A DNA stretch of 64,000 bases from the NCBI GenBank assembly GCA_964352675.1, contig CAYGSN010000011.1, positions 1 to 64,000 of the forward strand, read 5' to 3'. Position numbers and translations under genes: made by a program. This document shows, in pieces, positions 35,698-44,281 of this stretch. Under the pieces are notes generated by a model that saw only the letters and a list, made by a program, of their open reading frames with translations, ran no database searches and was not told where the DNA came from. The DNA comes from CAYGSN01 sp964352675. Lineage in GTDB: Bacteria > Pseudomonadota > Alphaproteobacteria > Micavibrionales > Micavibrionaceae. Each line of letters starts with the position of its first letter. Position 1 is the stretch's first letter.

Positions 35698-36954
35698 ATG
35701 ACAAAGTACAAATCAGATTTCCTGAATATATTAAACGAGCGCGGCTTCATCCACCAGTGCTCTGATTTCGACGCACTCGATGCACAGCTCACCACCGCGC
35801 CCCAAACCGCCTATATCGGCTATGACCCTACGGGGCCCAGCCTGCATGTCGGGCACCTTTACACCATTATGATCCTGCATTGGTTCCAGCAATGCGGGCA
35901 CAAGCCGATCAGCCTGATGGGCGGCGGCACCGCGCTCATCCCCGATCCGACGCTCAAGGATAAAACCCGCCCGCTTCTCGGCCCTGATGAGATCAATGCG
36001 AATATCGAGAGCATCAAAACCGTCTTCTCCAAATTCGTTCGCTATGACGACAGCCCCACCGGCGCCATCATGGTCAATAACTATGACTGGCTCTCAAAGC
36101 TGGACTACATTGAATTTCTGCGCGATGTCGGCACCCATTTTACCGTCAACCGCATGCTCACCTTCGATAGCGTTAAATCACGGCTGGAGCGCGAGCTGCC
36201 CATGACCTTCATCGAATTCAACTATATGATCCTGCAGGGTTATGACTTTGTGGAGCTGTTCGAGCACTATGGCTGCACCATCCAAATGGGTGGTTCCGAC
36301 CAATGGGGCAACATGATCAATGGCGTAGAGCTGGGCCGCAAGATGAAACAGGCACAGCTTTATGCTCTGACCGCCCCCCTGCTCACCACCGCCTCGGGCG
36401 CGAAAATGGGCAAGACCGAGGGCGGCGCCGTCTGGCTCAATGCCGATATGACCAGCCCCTATGATTACTACCAATATTGGCGCAACGTCGAAGATGCTGA
36501 CGTGGCCAGCCTGCTCAAAATCTTCACCCTCCTGCCGATGGATGAAATCAAAAAGCTCGAATCCCTCGAAGGCGCCGAAATCAACGAAGCGAAAAAAGTG
36601 CTGGCCTTTGAAGCCACCAAACTTTGCCATGGCGAAGCAGCGGCGCAGGACGCCCAGACCACCGCGCAAAAAACATTCGAGCAGGGCGGCGTCGGCGACG
36701 ACCTCCCCTCAATTCAAATCGATACGTCTCGCTTAGAAAATGGAATCCCCCTCCTTGACCTGTTCGTCGAAACCGGCCTGACCGAATCCAAAGGCGAAGC
36801 CAAACGCCTGATCAAGGGCGGCGGCGCACGCATGAATGATGAGAAAATACAAACTGAGGAGGCCATAGCCTCAACCAAAGACCTCACCGCCGAAGGCTAC
36901 ATCAAACTCTCCGCCGGGAAGAAAAAACACGCGCTGGTGAAAATAACGGGCTAA
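35698..36954 (+). CDS. tyrS: Tyrosyl-tRNA synthetase
   Basis: TyrS charges tRNA-Tyr. The 418-residue class I synthetase has the HIGH-like HVGH in GPSLHVGHLYTIMI, QMGGSDQWGNM in the active site, and the KMSKS equivalent KMGKT. A C-terminal S4 RNA-binding domain (about 350-418; LVETGLTESKGEAKRLIKG) is present. The start at ATG 35698 matches family length; the frame is open further upstream only through antisense anmK sequence. Confidence 0.96.
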   Translation: MTKYKSDFLNILNERGFIHQCSDFDALDAQLTTAPQTAYIGYDPTGPSLHVGHLYTIMILHWFQQCGHKPISLMGGGTALIPDPTLKDKTRPLLGPDEINANIESIKTVFSKFVRYDDSPTGAIMVNNYDWLSKLDYIEFLRDVGTHFTVNRMLTFDSVKSRLERELPMTFIEFNYMILQGYDFVELFEHYGCTIQMGGSDQWGNMINGVELGRKMKQAQLYALTAPLLTTASGAKMGKTEGGAVWLNADMTSPYDYYQYWRNVEDADVASLLKIFTLLPMDEIKKLESLEGAEINEAKKVLAFEATKLCHGEAAAQDAQTTAQKTFEQGGVGDDLPSIQIDTSRLENGIPLLDLFVETGLTESKGEAKRLIKGGGARMNDEKIQTEEAIASTKDLTAEGYIKLSAGKKKHALVKITG

Positions 36955-36957
36955 CCT

Positions 36958-37446
36958 TTAAAGTTTTAAAACGAGTTCCTTATTGAGTTGATCTAAAGAT
37001 GTTTCCAAATCATCGATAGCCCCTTTAACGGACTCTGGAATTTCACCTGAGTCCTTTAAGTAAGGATGGCCAACATCATAGCGTGACTTAATAGCCGCAA
37101 CCATTCTGTTTTTACATGACTGAATTAAGCATAGAACACGGTTCATCTCTGAAACATCTTGCAAACTAACGCCCTCAGTAGCTTTTGCAATAGAAGTTCT
37201 GAGATTTGGTACATGCTTACCCTCAACTTCAGCAACCATAGCCTTTACATTTGCGAGGCCGTTATATGTCGCAACTTGAACACTGGCAACAGACAAACCA
37301 TCTTGCTCAATCGATGTCGTACTGCTTGAACCAAACTCTCCAATCCAGTGAGGAGTTTCAGCCACTTCTCTACTAACATTCTGAAAATGACGATGTACAC
37401 TATCGACCAATTCCAAAGTGGCGGTTAATTTATTTGATGCACTCAT
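36958..37446 (-). CDS. Protein of unknown function, A/T-rich gene
   Basis: The 162-residue product is soluble and largely helical (LTATLELVDSVHRHFQNVS, the VKGAIDDLETSLDQLNKEL end), with two central cysteines (RVLCLIQSCKN). No family is recognised. Its DNA is visibly more A/T-rich and uses different codons from tyrS and the following large gene, and a palindromic repeat lies just upstream, which is consistent with acquired DNA. It is convergent with tyrS at 3 bases. Confidence 0.6.
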   Translation of the reverse strand: MSASNKLTATLELVDSVHRHFQNVSREVAETPHWIGEFGSSSTTSIEQDGLSVASVQVATYNGLANVKAMVAEVEGKHVPNLRTSIAKATEGVSLQDVSEMNRVLCLIQSCKNRMVAAIKSRYDVGHPYLKDSGEIPESVKGAIDDLETSLDQLNKELVLKL

Positions 37447-37575
37447 GATTATTCCTTAATTTGAAAACTTTTAAAGTTCTGGAAACTATAATGGAATATT
37501 GGATCTGTCAAATGATCGATAAAATATCTTTAAACTCTTTCAAGTTTAGGAATTTTGTCCTATAATATATATGAT

Positions 37576-37669
37576 CGTCCTTGCGAGGAAGACCGAAGGT
37601 CTGACGTGTTAATCTGAGGGCTATTGAGCTCAATGATTCTTAGATTGTTTCGCTGCGCTCACAATGACG
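37576..37669. repeat. Palindromic dispersed-type repeat element, about 95 bases
   Basis: The ends are inverted (CGTCCTTGCGAG near 37576 against CTCACAATGACG at 37658-37669), with a second inner pair AATCTGAG / TTAGATT. Two small hairpins lie inside: AGACC-GAA-GGTCT (37590-37602) and TTGAGCTCAA (37624-37633). The terminal motif resembles the TTGCGAG...CGCTGCGCTC repeats common between genes in many proteobacteria. Only one copy is in this window. The rest of 37447-37771 is A/T-rich and holds no gene I can support. Confidence 0.7.
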
Positions 37670-37771
37670 TCAAGCAAAGAAAGGAGACCACCCCACCCCC
37701 GCAAAAAATGACAAACGAACTGACGAAGCTGAATAGTGATTTTAAATCAGCGGGTTATAGACACAAAAAAG

Positions 37772-40700
37772 CTAGTTCTGCTCAAACAAAATGCGGCGCA
37801 GAATACCTGGCGTGAGGACAGAAAGCGGATTGACGCTCACCTTCGGGTCTTTCGCCGGGCCTTTGACGCTATAGGTCGCGGCAATCACGCCGCTCCCTCC
37901 CGTCAGGATTTCGCCCAGCAGAGGGATGCTGCCCAGCACCTTGTTAATCCCGGAGAGCGGGACAATCGTGCCGTTCACATCAATATGCGAGGCGGCATTG
38001 TCGAATTTGCCGTCAAAGGTGAATCCGACGGAATTTCCTGATGTTCGGCCATCCTGAAGCACCAGCATGCTGCCTTGCTTGCGGAACAACCAGTCGAATT
38101 TGGCTTCCAACTTGCTAAAGCCCAGGCCATCATTGTTCAGCAAATCCAATACGCCACCCAGAGACAGCGCGCTGAGCAGGCGGGCCAGAGTTGGCGCATT
38201 GACCACTTTGAAATCCGTAATCTCCGCCACACCGATAAGGTTACGATCAGACACACCGCGGATCGGCTCTCCATAGATGACCATCTTGCCGCCCTGGATT
38301 TTATCGTATACCCCAAAAGCGCGCAGTGTTTCCCCGGCGTCATCGGCTTCAAAACGGAAAGTGCGCATTCCGGCCGCATCAGGCTTATAACGCAAATAGA
38401 CATCCCCGGAACCGGCCACAGCATCCAGCTCCAGTTGGTTGAACTTTCCTTGCGCATCGATATCGGCATAAATTTTGCCAAAGCGGATCACGCCGTCATC
38501 GGAGGTGCGGATACGATCCGCCGCCACCGATATTAAAAGAGGCGGAGAGTCATAGTCATCATCCGGATTATCATCACTTTCCAGGAAGGGGCGCAAATCC
38601 AGGAACGAACCGTCCAGAAGGACTTTTTGACGACCCGCCGCATCAACCTCCAATTCCAGACGGCCGACGGTCTGCCCGATCACCAGCGAGGGGATTTGTC
38701 CCTGACTAATCTCCGTCTCCTCGCCCCTCTCGCGGAACACAAAACGTGCATTTTCGATCTTGAGATCCGGGCCGGTAACATTGAGGTTTTCAATTTCCTG
38801 CAGGACGGAATTGTTCAGATGGACCCGCAATGTCGCCTGACCCGGTGTGCCGATGGGCTTATCATAACCAAACGGCTCAATAAACAAATGCGCCTTGCGC
38901 AGATCGGCAGTGATATCAGCTACCGCGCGGCCGCTTTGATATTCAGTCTGGACCACCTTCACCGGCGCAGGGCCTTCAAGAAAATCGCTTAGGTTAATCT
39001 CCAGCTTCGTACGCAGCGCCTCATCCGCCATCAGGGTGGCGGTGGCTTTATTCTTGAATTTTTCCTTCTCACTATTCAGGAAAGCCATATAATCCAGATC
39101 GATATCGCGCCCGTCGAGCTGACCGGCGCCTTTCAAACGGACCGTATTGCCTTGCACATCAATCTGATACGGCCCACCGGTCAAAGGCAGTCCGCGCAAG
39201 GCATTGGGAAGTGTAATATCTTGGGCCTGGCCGGAGACTTTGATTTTAACCTCTTCCTTTTTAATATCCTCGTGAGTGGGAAAGTTCAGATTAACCATGA
39301 GGTCGAGCTGGCCCTTCATCGCTGCAACATCAAAATCATGATCCAAATGGATGGGTTCCAACTCCAAATAACGAACGCCAGCATCTAGCGGACCGGTCAC
39401 TTTGGTATTAATATCGGCAACACCTTTGCCTTTCTCAATAATATTGATGAATTCGAGTTCCGCTTCACTCACCTCCAACTCGCCTATTTTGGCAGCATGC
39501 ACAGTGATACTGAGCTGCTCACGCCGGTAATTAAAACGCCCTTCTCCGCTGGCCTCAGTCACAGGCGTGAGAGGCGGGCGGTAATCCATACCGATATTTT
39601 CAAAGGAAAATCCGGCGTTGATATCATCCAGAGATGCCGTCACCTCTTGACGCCCCAAATCGACCCGCAAATCGATATTGGCGAACACATCGCGCAAAGT
39701 GCCGCCCTTCGGCTTGTCGATAATCCACTCTTCGCTCTTGTCGCCATGAAGGGTGGCGGGCCAGAGCTCCACCACCTTGTCATGGGTGATTTTATCAATC
39801 TGCACCTTGGTACGGCCAACAAGTTCATGGTCATTCACGACAAAATCGCTTGCGCTTTGAACTGTTACGCCTTTTCCGGTTATCTGGAGTTTGCCCACTG
39901 ATAGAAGCTTGCGCGCGGCATCATAGTTCGACTGAAAAATAAAATCCTGGTACAGGAAATCCTCTCCGGATAAATCCGCAATACGCAGAACACCGCTATC
40001 GGAGGCCACATCGAACTGCGCCTGCAGAATATTAAAATTCCGGTCCAAATCCAGTTTAGCCGTTCCATTCAGAACAATGTCCTGTTTCTGAAGCGCCTCC
40101 AGTGACGGCATTTTTTTAGCCAAAGCTTTCAATGCAAAATTCTCAATCTGAATATTCAAAGCAATTTTTTCGGCCTCCCAAGGCAGGACTGTTTCGGCCT
40201 CAAGACGCGCCGCCGCAGCGTCCTCGGGAGCAGGCATTTCCAGGGCAAGACTTACACTAAGCCCCTCCTCCGCACTGCGAAAAGCAGCATCAACGCGGGG
40301 AAAAATAAAACTGCTCTCGCTGGCAATATCGTCAAAAACAACATGAGCCTGCTCAATCTGGAACGACCTAAGCGTAGAAAGCGGGGAGCCTTCCTCCGCC
40401 TTCATGCCCGGCCGCGCAATATATTCAAGGATAGTGGTCGCCAAACTTGTTTGCGCCTCAACCGTCCCTTCGTTTTGCGGGAGCTGCATATGCCCTACAT
40501 CTCCAAAACCGACATCAATGGAGCCGTCTTTTTTGCGCACCACCTGCAAGTCCGGACGCTTGAGAATAAGCGCAATCGGAGAAACCTGCCCGATCAGGAG
40601 TTTTGATTTTGAAAGGCTGAGGGCGACTTCATCGATTGAGACAATCGGATTTCCCTCGGCATTGATCACTTTTCCTTGGGTAATACCGAGCAAAAGCGGT

Positions 40701-40936
40701 CCTTTAAGCTCTGGCCAGTGCAAAACCAATTTGTCCATCGTTGCATAGGTACCGGTTTCAGGACTACGCAGGACCTGCTGCACATAAGGCTTGGCAAAAC
40801 TGACATCCATCGGCGCCGCCGCCACGCGCACGAGCAAGACACCAAGCGCGATAAACCCTAACACCGCCAGGATGGACAGGCCGCCCAACAGCAGAAGGGC
40901 GCTGCGCCAGCATAATTGTTTAAATGAACTGTTCAC
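37772..40936 (-). CDS. Large AsmA/YhdP-like envelope protein
   Basis: The 1054-residue protein has one N-terminal membrane anchor (about 14-40, LLLLGGLSILAVLGFIALGV) followed by a very long, beta-rich periplasmic part with YhdP/DUF3971 features and a C-terminal AsmA-like region (LARLLSALSLGGVLDLLNNDG, LDVNGTIVPLSGINKVLGSI, TGGSGVIAATYSVKGP). YhdP, TamB and AsmA form bridges that move phospholipid to the outer membrane. It stands alone, divergent from bcp. Length is close to YhdP (about 1270) but shorter. Confidence 0.85.
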   Translation of the reverse strand: MNSSFKQLCWRSALLLLGGLSILAVLGFIALGVLLVRVAAAPMDVSFAKPYVQQVLRSPETGTYATMDKLVLHWPELKGPLLLGITQGKVINAEGNPIVSIDEVALSLSKSKLLIGQVSPIALILKRPDLQVVRKKDGSIDVGFGDVGHMQLPQNEGTVEAQTSLATTILEYIARPGMKAEEGSPLSTLRSFQIEQAHVVFDDIASESSFIFPRVDAAFRSAEEGLSVSLALEMPAPEDAAAARLEAETVLPWEAEKIALNIQIENFALKALAKKMPSLEALQKQDIVLNGTAKLDLDRNFNILQAQFDVASDSGVLRIADLSGEDFLYQDFIFQSNYDAARKLLSVGKLQITGKGVTVQSASDFVVNDHELVGRTKVQIDKITHDKVVELWPATLHGDKSEEWIIDKPKGGTLRDVFANIDLRVDLGRQEVTASLDDINAGFSFENIGMDYRPPLTPVTEASGEGRFNYRREQLSITVHAAKIGELEVSEAELEFINIIEKGKGVADINTKVTGPLDAGVRYLELEPIHLDHDFDVAAMKGQLDLMVNLNFPTHEDIKKEEVKIKVSGQAQDITLPNALRGLPLTGGPYQIDVQGNTVRLKGAGQLDGRDIDLDYMAFLNSEKEKFKNKATATLMADEALRTKLEINLSDFLEGPAPVKVVQTEYQSGRAVADITADLRKAHLFIEPFGYDKPIGTPGQATLRVHLNNSVLQEIENLNVTGPDLKIENARFVFRERGEETEISQGQIPSLVIGQTVGRLELEVDAAGRQKVLLDGSFLDLRPFLESDDNPDDDYDSPPLLISVAADRIRTSDDGVIRFGKIYADIDAQGKFNQLELDAVAGSGDVYLRYKPDAAGMRTFRFEADDAGETLRAFGVYDKIQGGKMVIYGEPIRGVSDRNLIGVAEITDFKVVNAPTLARLLSALSLGGVLDLLNNDGLGFSKLEAKFDWLFRKQGSMLVLQDGRTSGNSVGFTFDGKFDNAASHIDVNGTIVPLSGINKVLGSIPLLGEILTGGSGVIAATYSVKGPAKDPKVSVNPLSVLTPGILRRILFEQN

Positions 40937-41062
40937 GACATTTATCTATTTGTTTTTTCAATCCTGTTTTCTACATGATTGGCGTTTTTTTGGCCAGTTG
41001 TTATTGACTTTTTTCTTCCGCGTACCATCTTTTGATCAAAGCTTTATTAAGGAGAATATTCA

Positions 41063-41542
41063 ATGACAGATCTTAAAACAGGCGATACCGCCCCCAATTT
41101 CACACTGCCCACCGATGGCGGCGGCGAGATTAAACTCTCGGACCTTAAAGGGCAAAAGGTTGTGATTTACTTCTACCCCAAAGACGATACGCCAGGATGC
41201 ACCACCGAGTCCTGTTCTTTCCGCGATCATAAAAAAGATTTTGAAAGCCTGGGCGCTCAAATCATCGGAATCTCAAAAGACAGCGTCGCGAAACATGATA
41301 AATTCAAAGCCAAATACGATCTGAACTTCCCGCTGGCCAGCGATGAGAACAGCGATGTATGCGAACGCTATGGCGTCTGGGGCGAAAAATCCATGTATGG
41401 CAAGAAATTTATGGGCATAGACCGCTCAACTTTCCTGATTGATGAGAATGGAAAAATCGCAGAAATCTGGCGCAAAGTAAAAGTCCCAGGCCATGTTGAG
41501 GCCGTGCGCGAGGCCATTGAAGGGCTTGCAAAGGCCGCTTAG
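41063..41542 (+). CDS. bcp: Thioredoxin-dependent thiol peroxidase Bcp (PrxQ)
   Basis: This 159-residue monomeric peroxiredoxin reduces lipid and hydrogen peroxides with thioredoxin. The peroxidatic C46 and resolving C51 lie in DDTPGCTTESCSFRD, the PrxQ signature. AAGGAG precedes the ATG by 9 bases. A strong terminator follows, so it is monocistronic. With AhpC/AhpD/OxyR at 13-15 kb it gives the window a second peroxide defence. Confidence 0.96.
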   Translation: MTDLKTGDTAPNFTLPTDGGGEIKLSDLKGQKVVIYFYPKDDTPGCTTESCSFRDHKKDFESLGAQIIGISKDSVAKHDKFKAKYDLNFPLASDENSDVCERYGVWGEKSMYGKKFMGIDRSTFLIDENGKIAEIWRKVKVPGHVEAVREAIEGLAKAA

Positions 41543-41562
41543 CCTTTTATCGCCATACCAAC

Positions 41563-41604
41563 AAAAACCCGCCTCGTGTACGTGTATATGATGCGGGTTT
41601 TTTT
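41563..41604 (+). terminator. Intrinsic terminator after bcp
   Basis: AAAACCCGC and GCGGGTTTTTTT form a stem with a 20-base loop, 21 bases beyond the bcp stop. The T-run on the plus strand is strong. Confidence 0.85.
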
Positions 41605-41737
41605 ACGCCCTAAAATTTTGACATAACTAAAACGGTTCTGTAGTTTACGTCTATGACCCAAGTCGATAACTTCCTAGCCTACTGTGAGGCGCTGGCGGAT
41701 GGCCAGATTCTTCCGTTTAAACCTGAGATTCTCGGCC

Positions 41738-42424
41738 TTACTCCGCCGCCTCGGTCAACAGAGTTTGAGCGACAGGAACCTGTTGCCCGGCTTCGGATGC
41801 ATTCAAATGATCATGGATATGCTCCATCAACACATCGGTATAGCCGTGGAAGAAGTGGTTCGCGCCGTCAATCACGCGGTGATCCAGCTCAATCCCTTTT
41901 TGCAGCTGTACCTTATCCAGGAAGTCCTGCACATCAGGAACAGTTACCACGTCGTCTTTGCTGCCGTGAATAACCAGGCCGGATGTCGGGCATGGGGCCA
42001 GGAAGCTGAAATCTTCGGTATTGGCCGGAGGTGCAACGGAGACAAATCCACGAATTTCCGGGCGGCGCATCAGAAGCTGCATCCCGATCCAGGCACCGAA
42101 TGAAAACCCGCCAACCCAGACATAAGGAGCATTCGGATTAATATCCTGCATCCAGTCCAGCGCGGAGGCGGCATCGCTCAGCTCTCCCTCACCGCGATCG
42201 AACACACCCTGGGAACGGCCAACACCGCGAAAGTTAAAGCGCAGAGTTGAGAACCCGCGGGCGACAAAGGCCTGGAACATCATGTAATTGATTTTGTTGT
42301 TCATGGTGCCGCCATGTTCCGGGTTCGGGTGCAGCACAAGCGCGAGCGGTGCGTTTTTCGTTTTAGAGTGGGAATAGCGGCCTTCGAGACGGCCGGCCGG
42401 ACCATTGAAAATAACTTCAGGCAT
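41738..42424 (-). CDS. COG2945-type alpha/beta hydrolase
   Basis: The 228-residue cytoplasmic hydrolase has the family entry LVLHPNPEHGGTMNNKI, LRFNFRGVGRSQGVFDRGEGE, the nucleophile elbow GGFSFGAW, Asp in HGSKDDVVTVPD, and the catalytic His in GANHFFHGY. The substrate is unknown. In alphaproteobacteria this gene commonly neighbours cysteine desulfurase genes, as here with the divergent gene at 42789. Confidence 0.85.
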   Translation of the reverse strand: MPEVIFNGPAGRLEGRYSHSKTKNAPLALVLHPNPEHGGTMNNKINYMMFQAFVARGFSTLRFNFRGVGRSQGVFDRGEGELSDAASALDWMQDINPNAPYVWVGGFSFGAWIGMQLLMRRPEIRGFVSVAPPANTEDFSFLAPCPTSGLVIHGSKDDVVTVPDVQDFLDKVQLQKGIELDHRVIDGANHFFHGYTDVLMEHIHDHLNASEAGQQVPVAQTLLTEAAE

Positions 42425-42788
42425 AAATACCCCTTTTCACAAGTTGCATGCGTTTCGTTTTATCTTGGCGTTTTTTGAGAAAAGGTTTGGTTTCATCACG
42501 ATCTTTTCTCTGGTACCTTTTTATTTTGTTACTTTCTATATTAAACAAAACGGATGTTGTCTACAAATTTATTCTAAACCATTGATTTAAATGTGGATAA
42601 TTGAGTAAAAAGATCCAGGCGAAAAATCAAAAAAATGCGTTTTATTTGAAAATCACAAGTAATTTTCCAATAAGTAAAATACATAATTCAATTAACTGCT
42701 TTTGGGGAGAGTATTCACACGCGGAGGCATGCGGCAACTCTGTGCAAAAAAGTTGGAAATCCACGGCGAGGCAGGCTATAAGGCGATC
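42425..42788. other. Long A/T-rich divergent intergenic region
   Basis: The 364 bases separate the alpha/beta hydrolase and the cysteine desulfurase. They contain a perfect 8-base inverted repeat GAGAAAAG / CTTTTCTC (42477-42484, 42503-42510) and a perfect DnaA box (42592-42600). Frames from TTG 42702 or ATG 42729 run into the desulfurase but lack a well-spaced ribosome site. No Rrf2/IscR gene is present, though one is usual at this position. Confidence 0.5.
42592..42600 (-). promoter_or_regulatory. Perfect DnaA box upstream of cysteine desulfurase
   Basis: TGTGGATAA is the complement of TTATCCACA. It lies about 190 bases before the desulfurase start in A/T-rich DNA. A single box does not make an origin; transcriptional control by DnaA is a possibility only. 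Confidence 0.45.
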
Positions 42789-43895
42789 ATGACTAACGCG
42801 ATTTATCTGGATTATAATGCCACCGCGCCGTTACGGCTGAACGCTTTAAGCGCGATGCAGGACGTTCTTGGCCTGCCGCTTAATGCCTCCTCGGTGCATA
42901 ATTACGGGCGGCAGGCCCGTGGGATTGTGGAATCTGCACGCGAGAAAATCGCCGCCCTAGTGAACGCACCACCCGCCCAGATAATATTCAATTCCGGCGC
43001 GACTGAAGGAAATAATACGGTCCTGCAATACTTCGCTTTTGCCTATTCGAGCGAGCGGATTCTGGTCAGCGCGATTGAGCATTCATCCATTCTTGAATCC
43101 GTTCCGAAAACAGAACGCATTCCCGTTACACCGGAAGGCTTGCTCGATCTAGATGCGCTGGAGGAGATGCTGAAAGATGGCGAAAAAACCTCTCTTGTTT
43201 CCGTGATGCTGGTGAATAACGAAACCGGAATTATCCAACCCGTCGCCGAAGCCGCCGCACTGGCGCATCGCTATGGCGCATTATTCCATTGCGATGCGGT
43301 ACAGGCCGCCGGGCGTATCCCGATTTCGATGGAGGAGCTGGGATGTGACTTTTTAACCTTATCATCCCATAAAATCGGCGGACCACAGGGCGTTGGCGCC
43401 CTTGTTCTTGGCCTGTGCGGGATCACACCCAGCCTTCTTAGCGGAGGCGGACAGGAAAAGCAGGCCCGCGCCGGAACGGAAAATATCGCGGGGATTGCAG
43501 GGTTCGGAGCTGCCGCCGAGTTGGCAAGCCGTATGCCGGACACACATGCATTCCAAACACAGCTTGAAACCGGCCTGAAAAAAATCTCACCGGATATTAA
43601 AATCTATGGCGAGAAGGTAAGACGTATTCCCAACACCACCATGTTTGCGATTCTGGGTATGCGTTCCGAAAGCCTGCTGATGAATTTCGATCTGGAGGGA
43701 ATCGCTTTGTCCAACGGCTCCGCCTGTTCCAGCGGTAGCGTCCAACCCAGTCATGTTCTCACAGCCATGGGGGCAAGCGATGAAGAAGCAGGCAGCGTTC
43801 TGCGGGTTTCAACGGGGTGGAACACAAACACCAAAGATATTGATATGTTTCTTGAGGTCTGGAAAAAAATTTACGCACGGATAAGAAAGGACTAA
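42789..43895 (+). CDS. Cysteine desulfurase, IscS/NifS family
   Basis: This 368-residue PLP enzyme removes sulfur from cysteine as an enzyme persulfide for Fe-S cluster and thio-tRNA assembly. It opens IYLDYNATAPLR; the PLP lysine is K195 in LSSHKIGGPQGVG; the persulfide cysteine is in SNGSACSSGSVQPSHVL. It heads a run with ferredoxin and mnmA, so a sulfur relay to s2U34 is likely. ATG 42789 matches family length; the TTG 42702 extension is not conserved in character. Confidence 0.92.
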   Translation: MTNAIYLDYNATAPLRLNALSAMQDVLGLPLNASSVHNYGRQARGIVESAREKIAALVNAPPAQIIFNSGATEGNNTVLQYFAFAYSSERILVSAIEHSSILESVPKTERIPVTPEGLLDLDALEEMLKDGEKTSLVSVMLVNNETGIIQPVAEAAALAHRYGALFHCDAVQAAGRIPISMEELGCDFLTLSSHKIGGPQGVGALVLGLCGITPSLLSGGGQEKQARAGTENIAGIAGFGAAAELASRMPDTHAFQTQLETGLKKISPDIKIYGEKVRRIPNTTMFAILGMRSESLLMNFDLEGIALSNGSACSSGSVQPSHVLTAMGASDEEAGSVLRVSTGWNTNTKDIDMFLEVWKKIYARIRKD

Positions 43896-43897
43896 CC

Positions 43898-44236
43898 ATG
43901 CCCAAAATTACATTCCAGTTCCCCGATGGAACGCAGCGCGAAATTGATGCCGAGGAAAACTGGTCGATCATGCAGATCGCCGTGGATAGAGGCATTGAAG
44001 AAATTGAGGGGGCCTGCGGCGGATCGATTTCGTGCGCGACCTGTCATGTTTATATCCACCCGGATTGGGTCGCGCGCGTTGAGGCGCAGGACAATGAAAA
44101 ATCCGACGAAGAGGAAGATATTCTCGATATCGCTTATGATGTGCGGGACACATCACGGCTGGGGTGCCAGGTCAAAATCAACCGGGCGCTGGACGGGTTG
44201 ATCGTCGCCCTGCCCGGCACCAACACGGGCTGGTAG
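43898..44236 (+). CDS. fdx: 2Fe-2S ferredoxin, Isc type
   Basis: This 112-residue adrenodoxin-type ferredoxin supplies electrons for Fe-S assembly. Cluster cysteines are C40, C46 and C49 in ACGGSISCATCH, and C90 in TSRLGCQV. It starts 2 bases after the desulfurase stop. IscU, IscA, HscA and HscB are not next to it, unlike the E. coli isc operon. Confidence 0.93.
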   Translation: MPKITFQFPDGTQREIDAEENWSIMQIAVDRGIEEIEGACGGSISCATCHVYIHPDWVARVEAQDNEKSDEEEDILDIAYDVRDTSRLGCQVKINRALDGLIVALPGTNTGW

Positions 44237-44281
44237 ATTTCCTTGCATTCCGGCGCTTAAAACCCTATAGTCCGGGCCGTT

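Noticed and set aside
41653..41973. 106-residue plus-strand frame after bcp
   Set aside because: Only the first 28 codons lie outside the hydrolase gene and no ribosome site is seen; at most a gene remnant.
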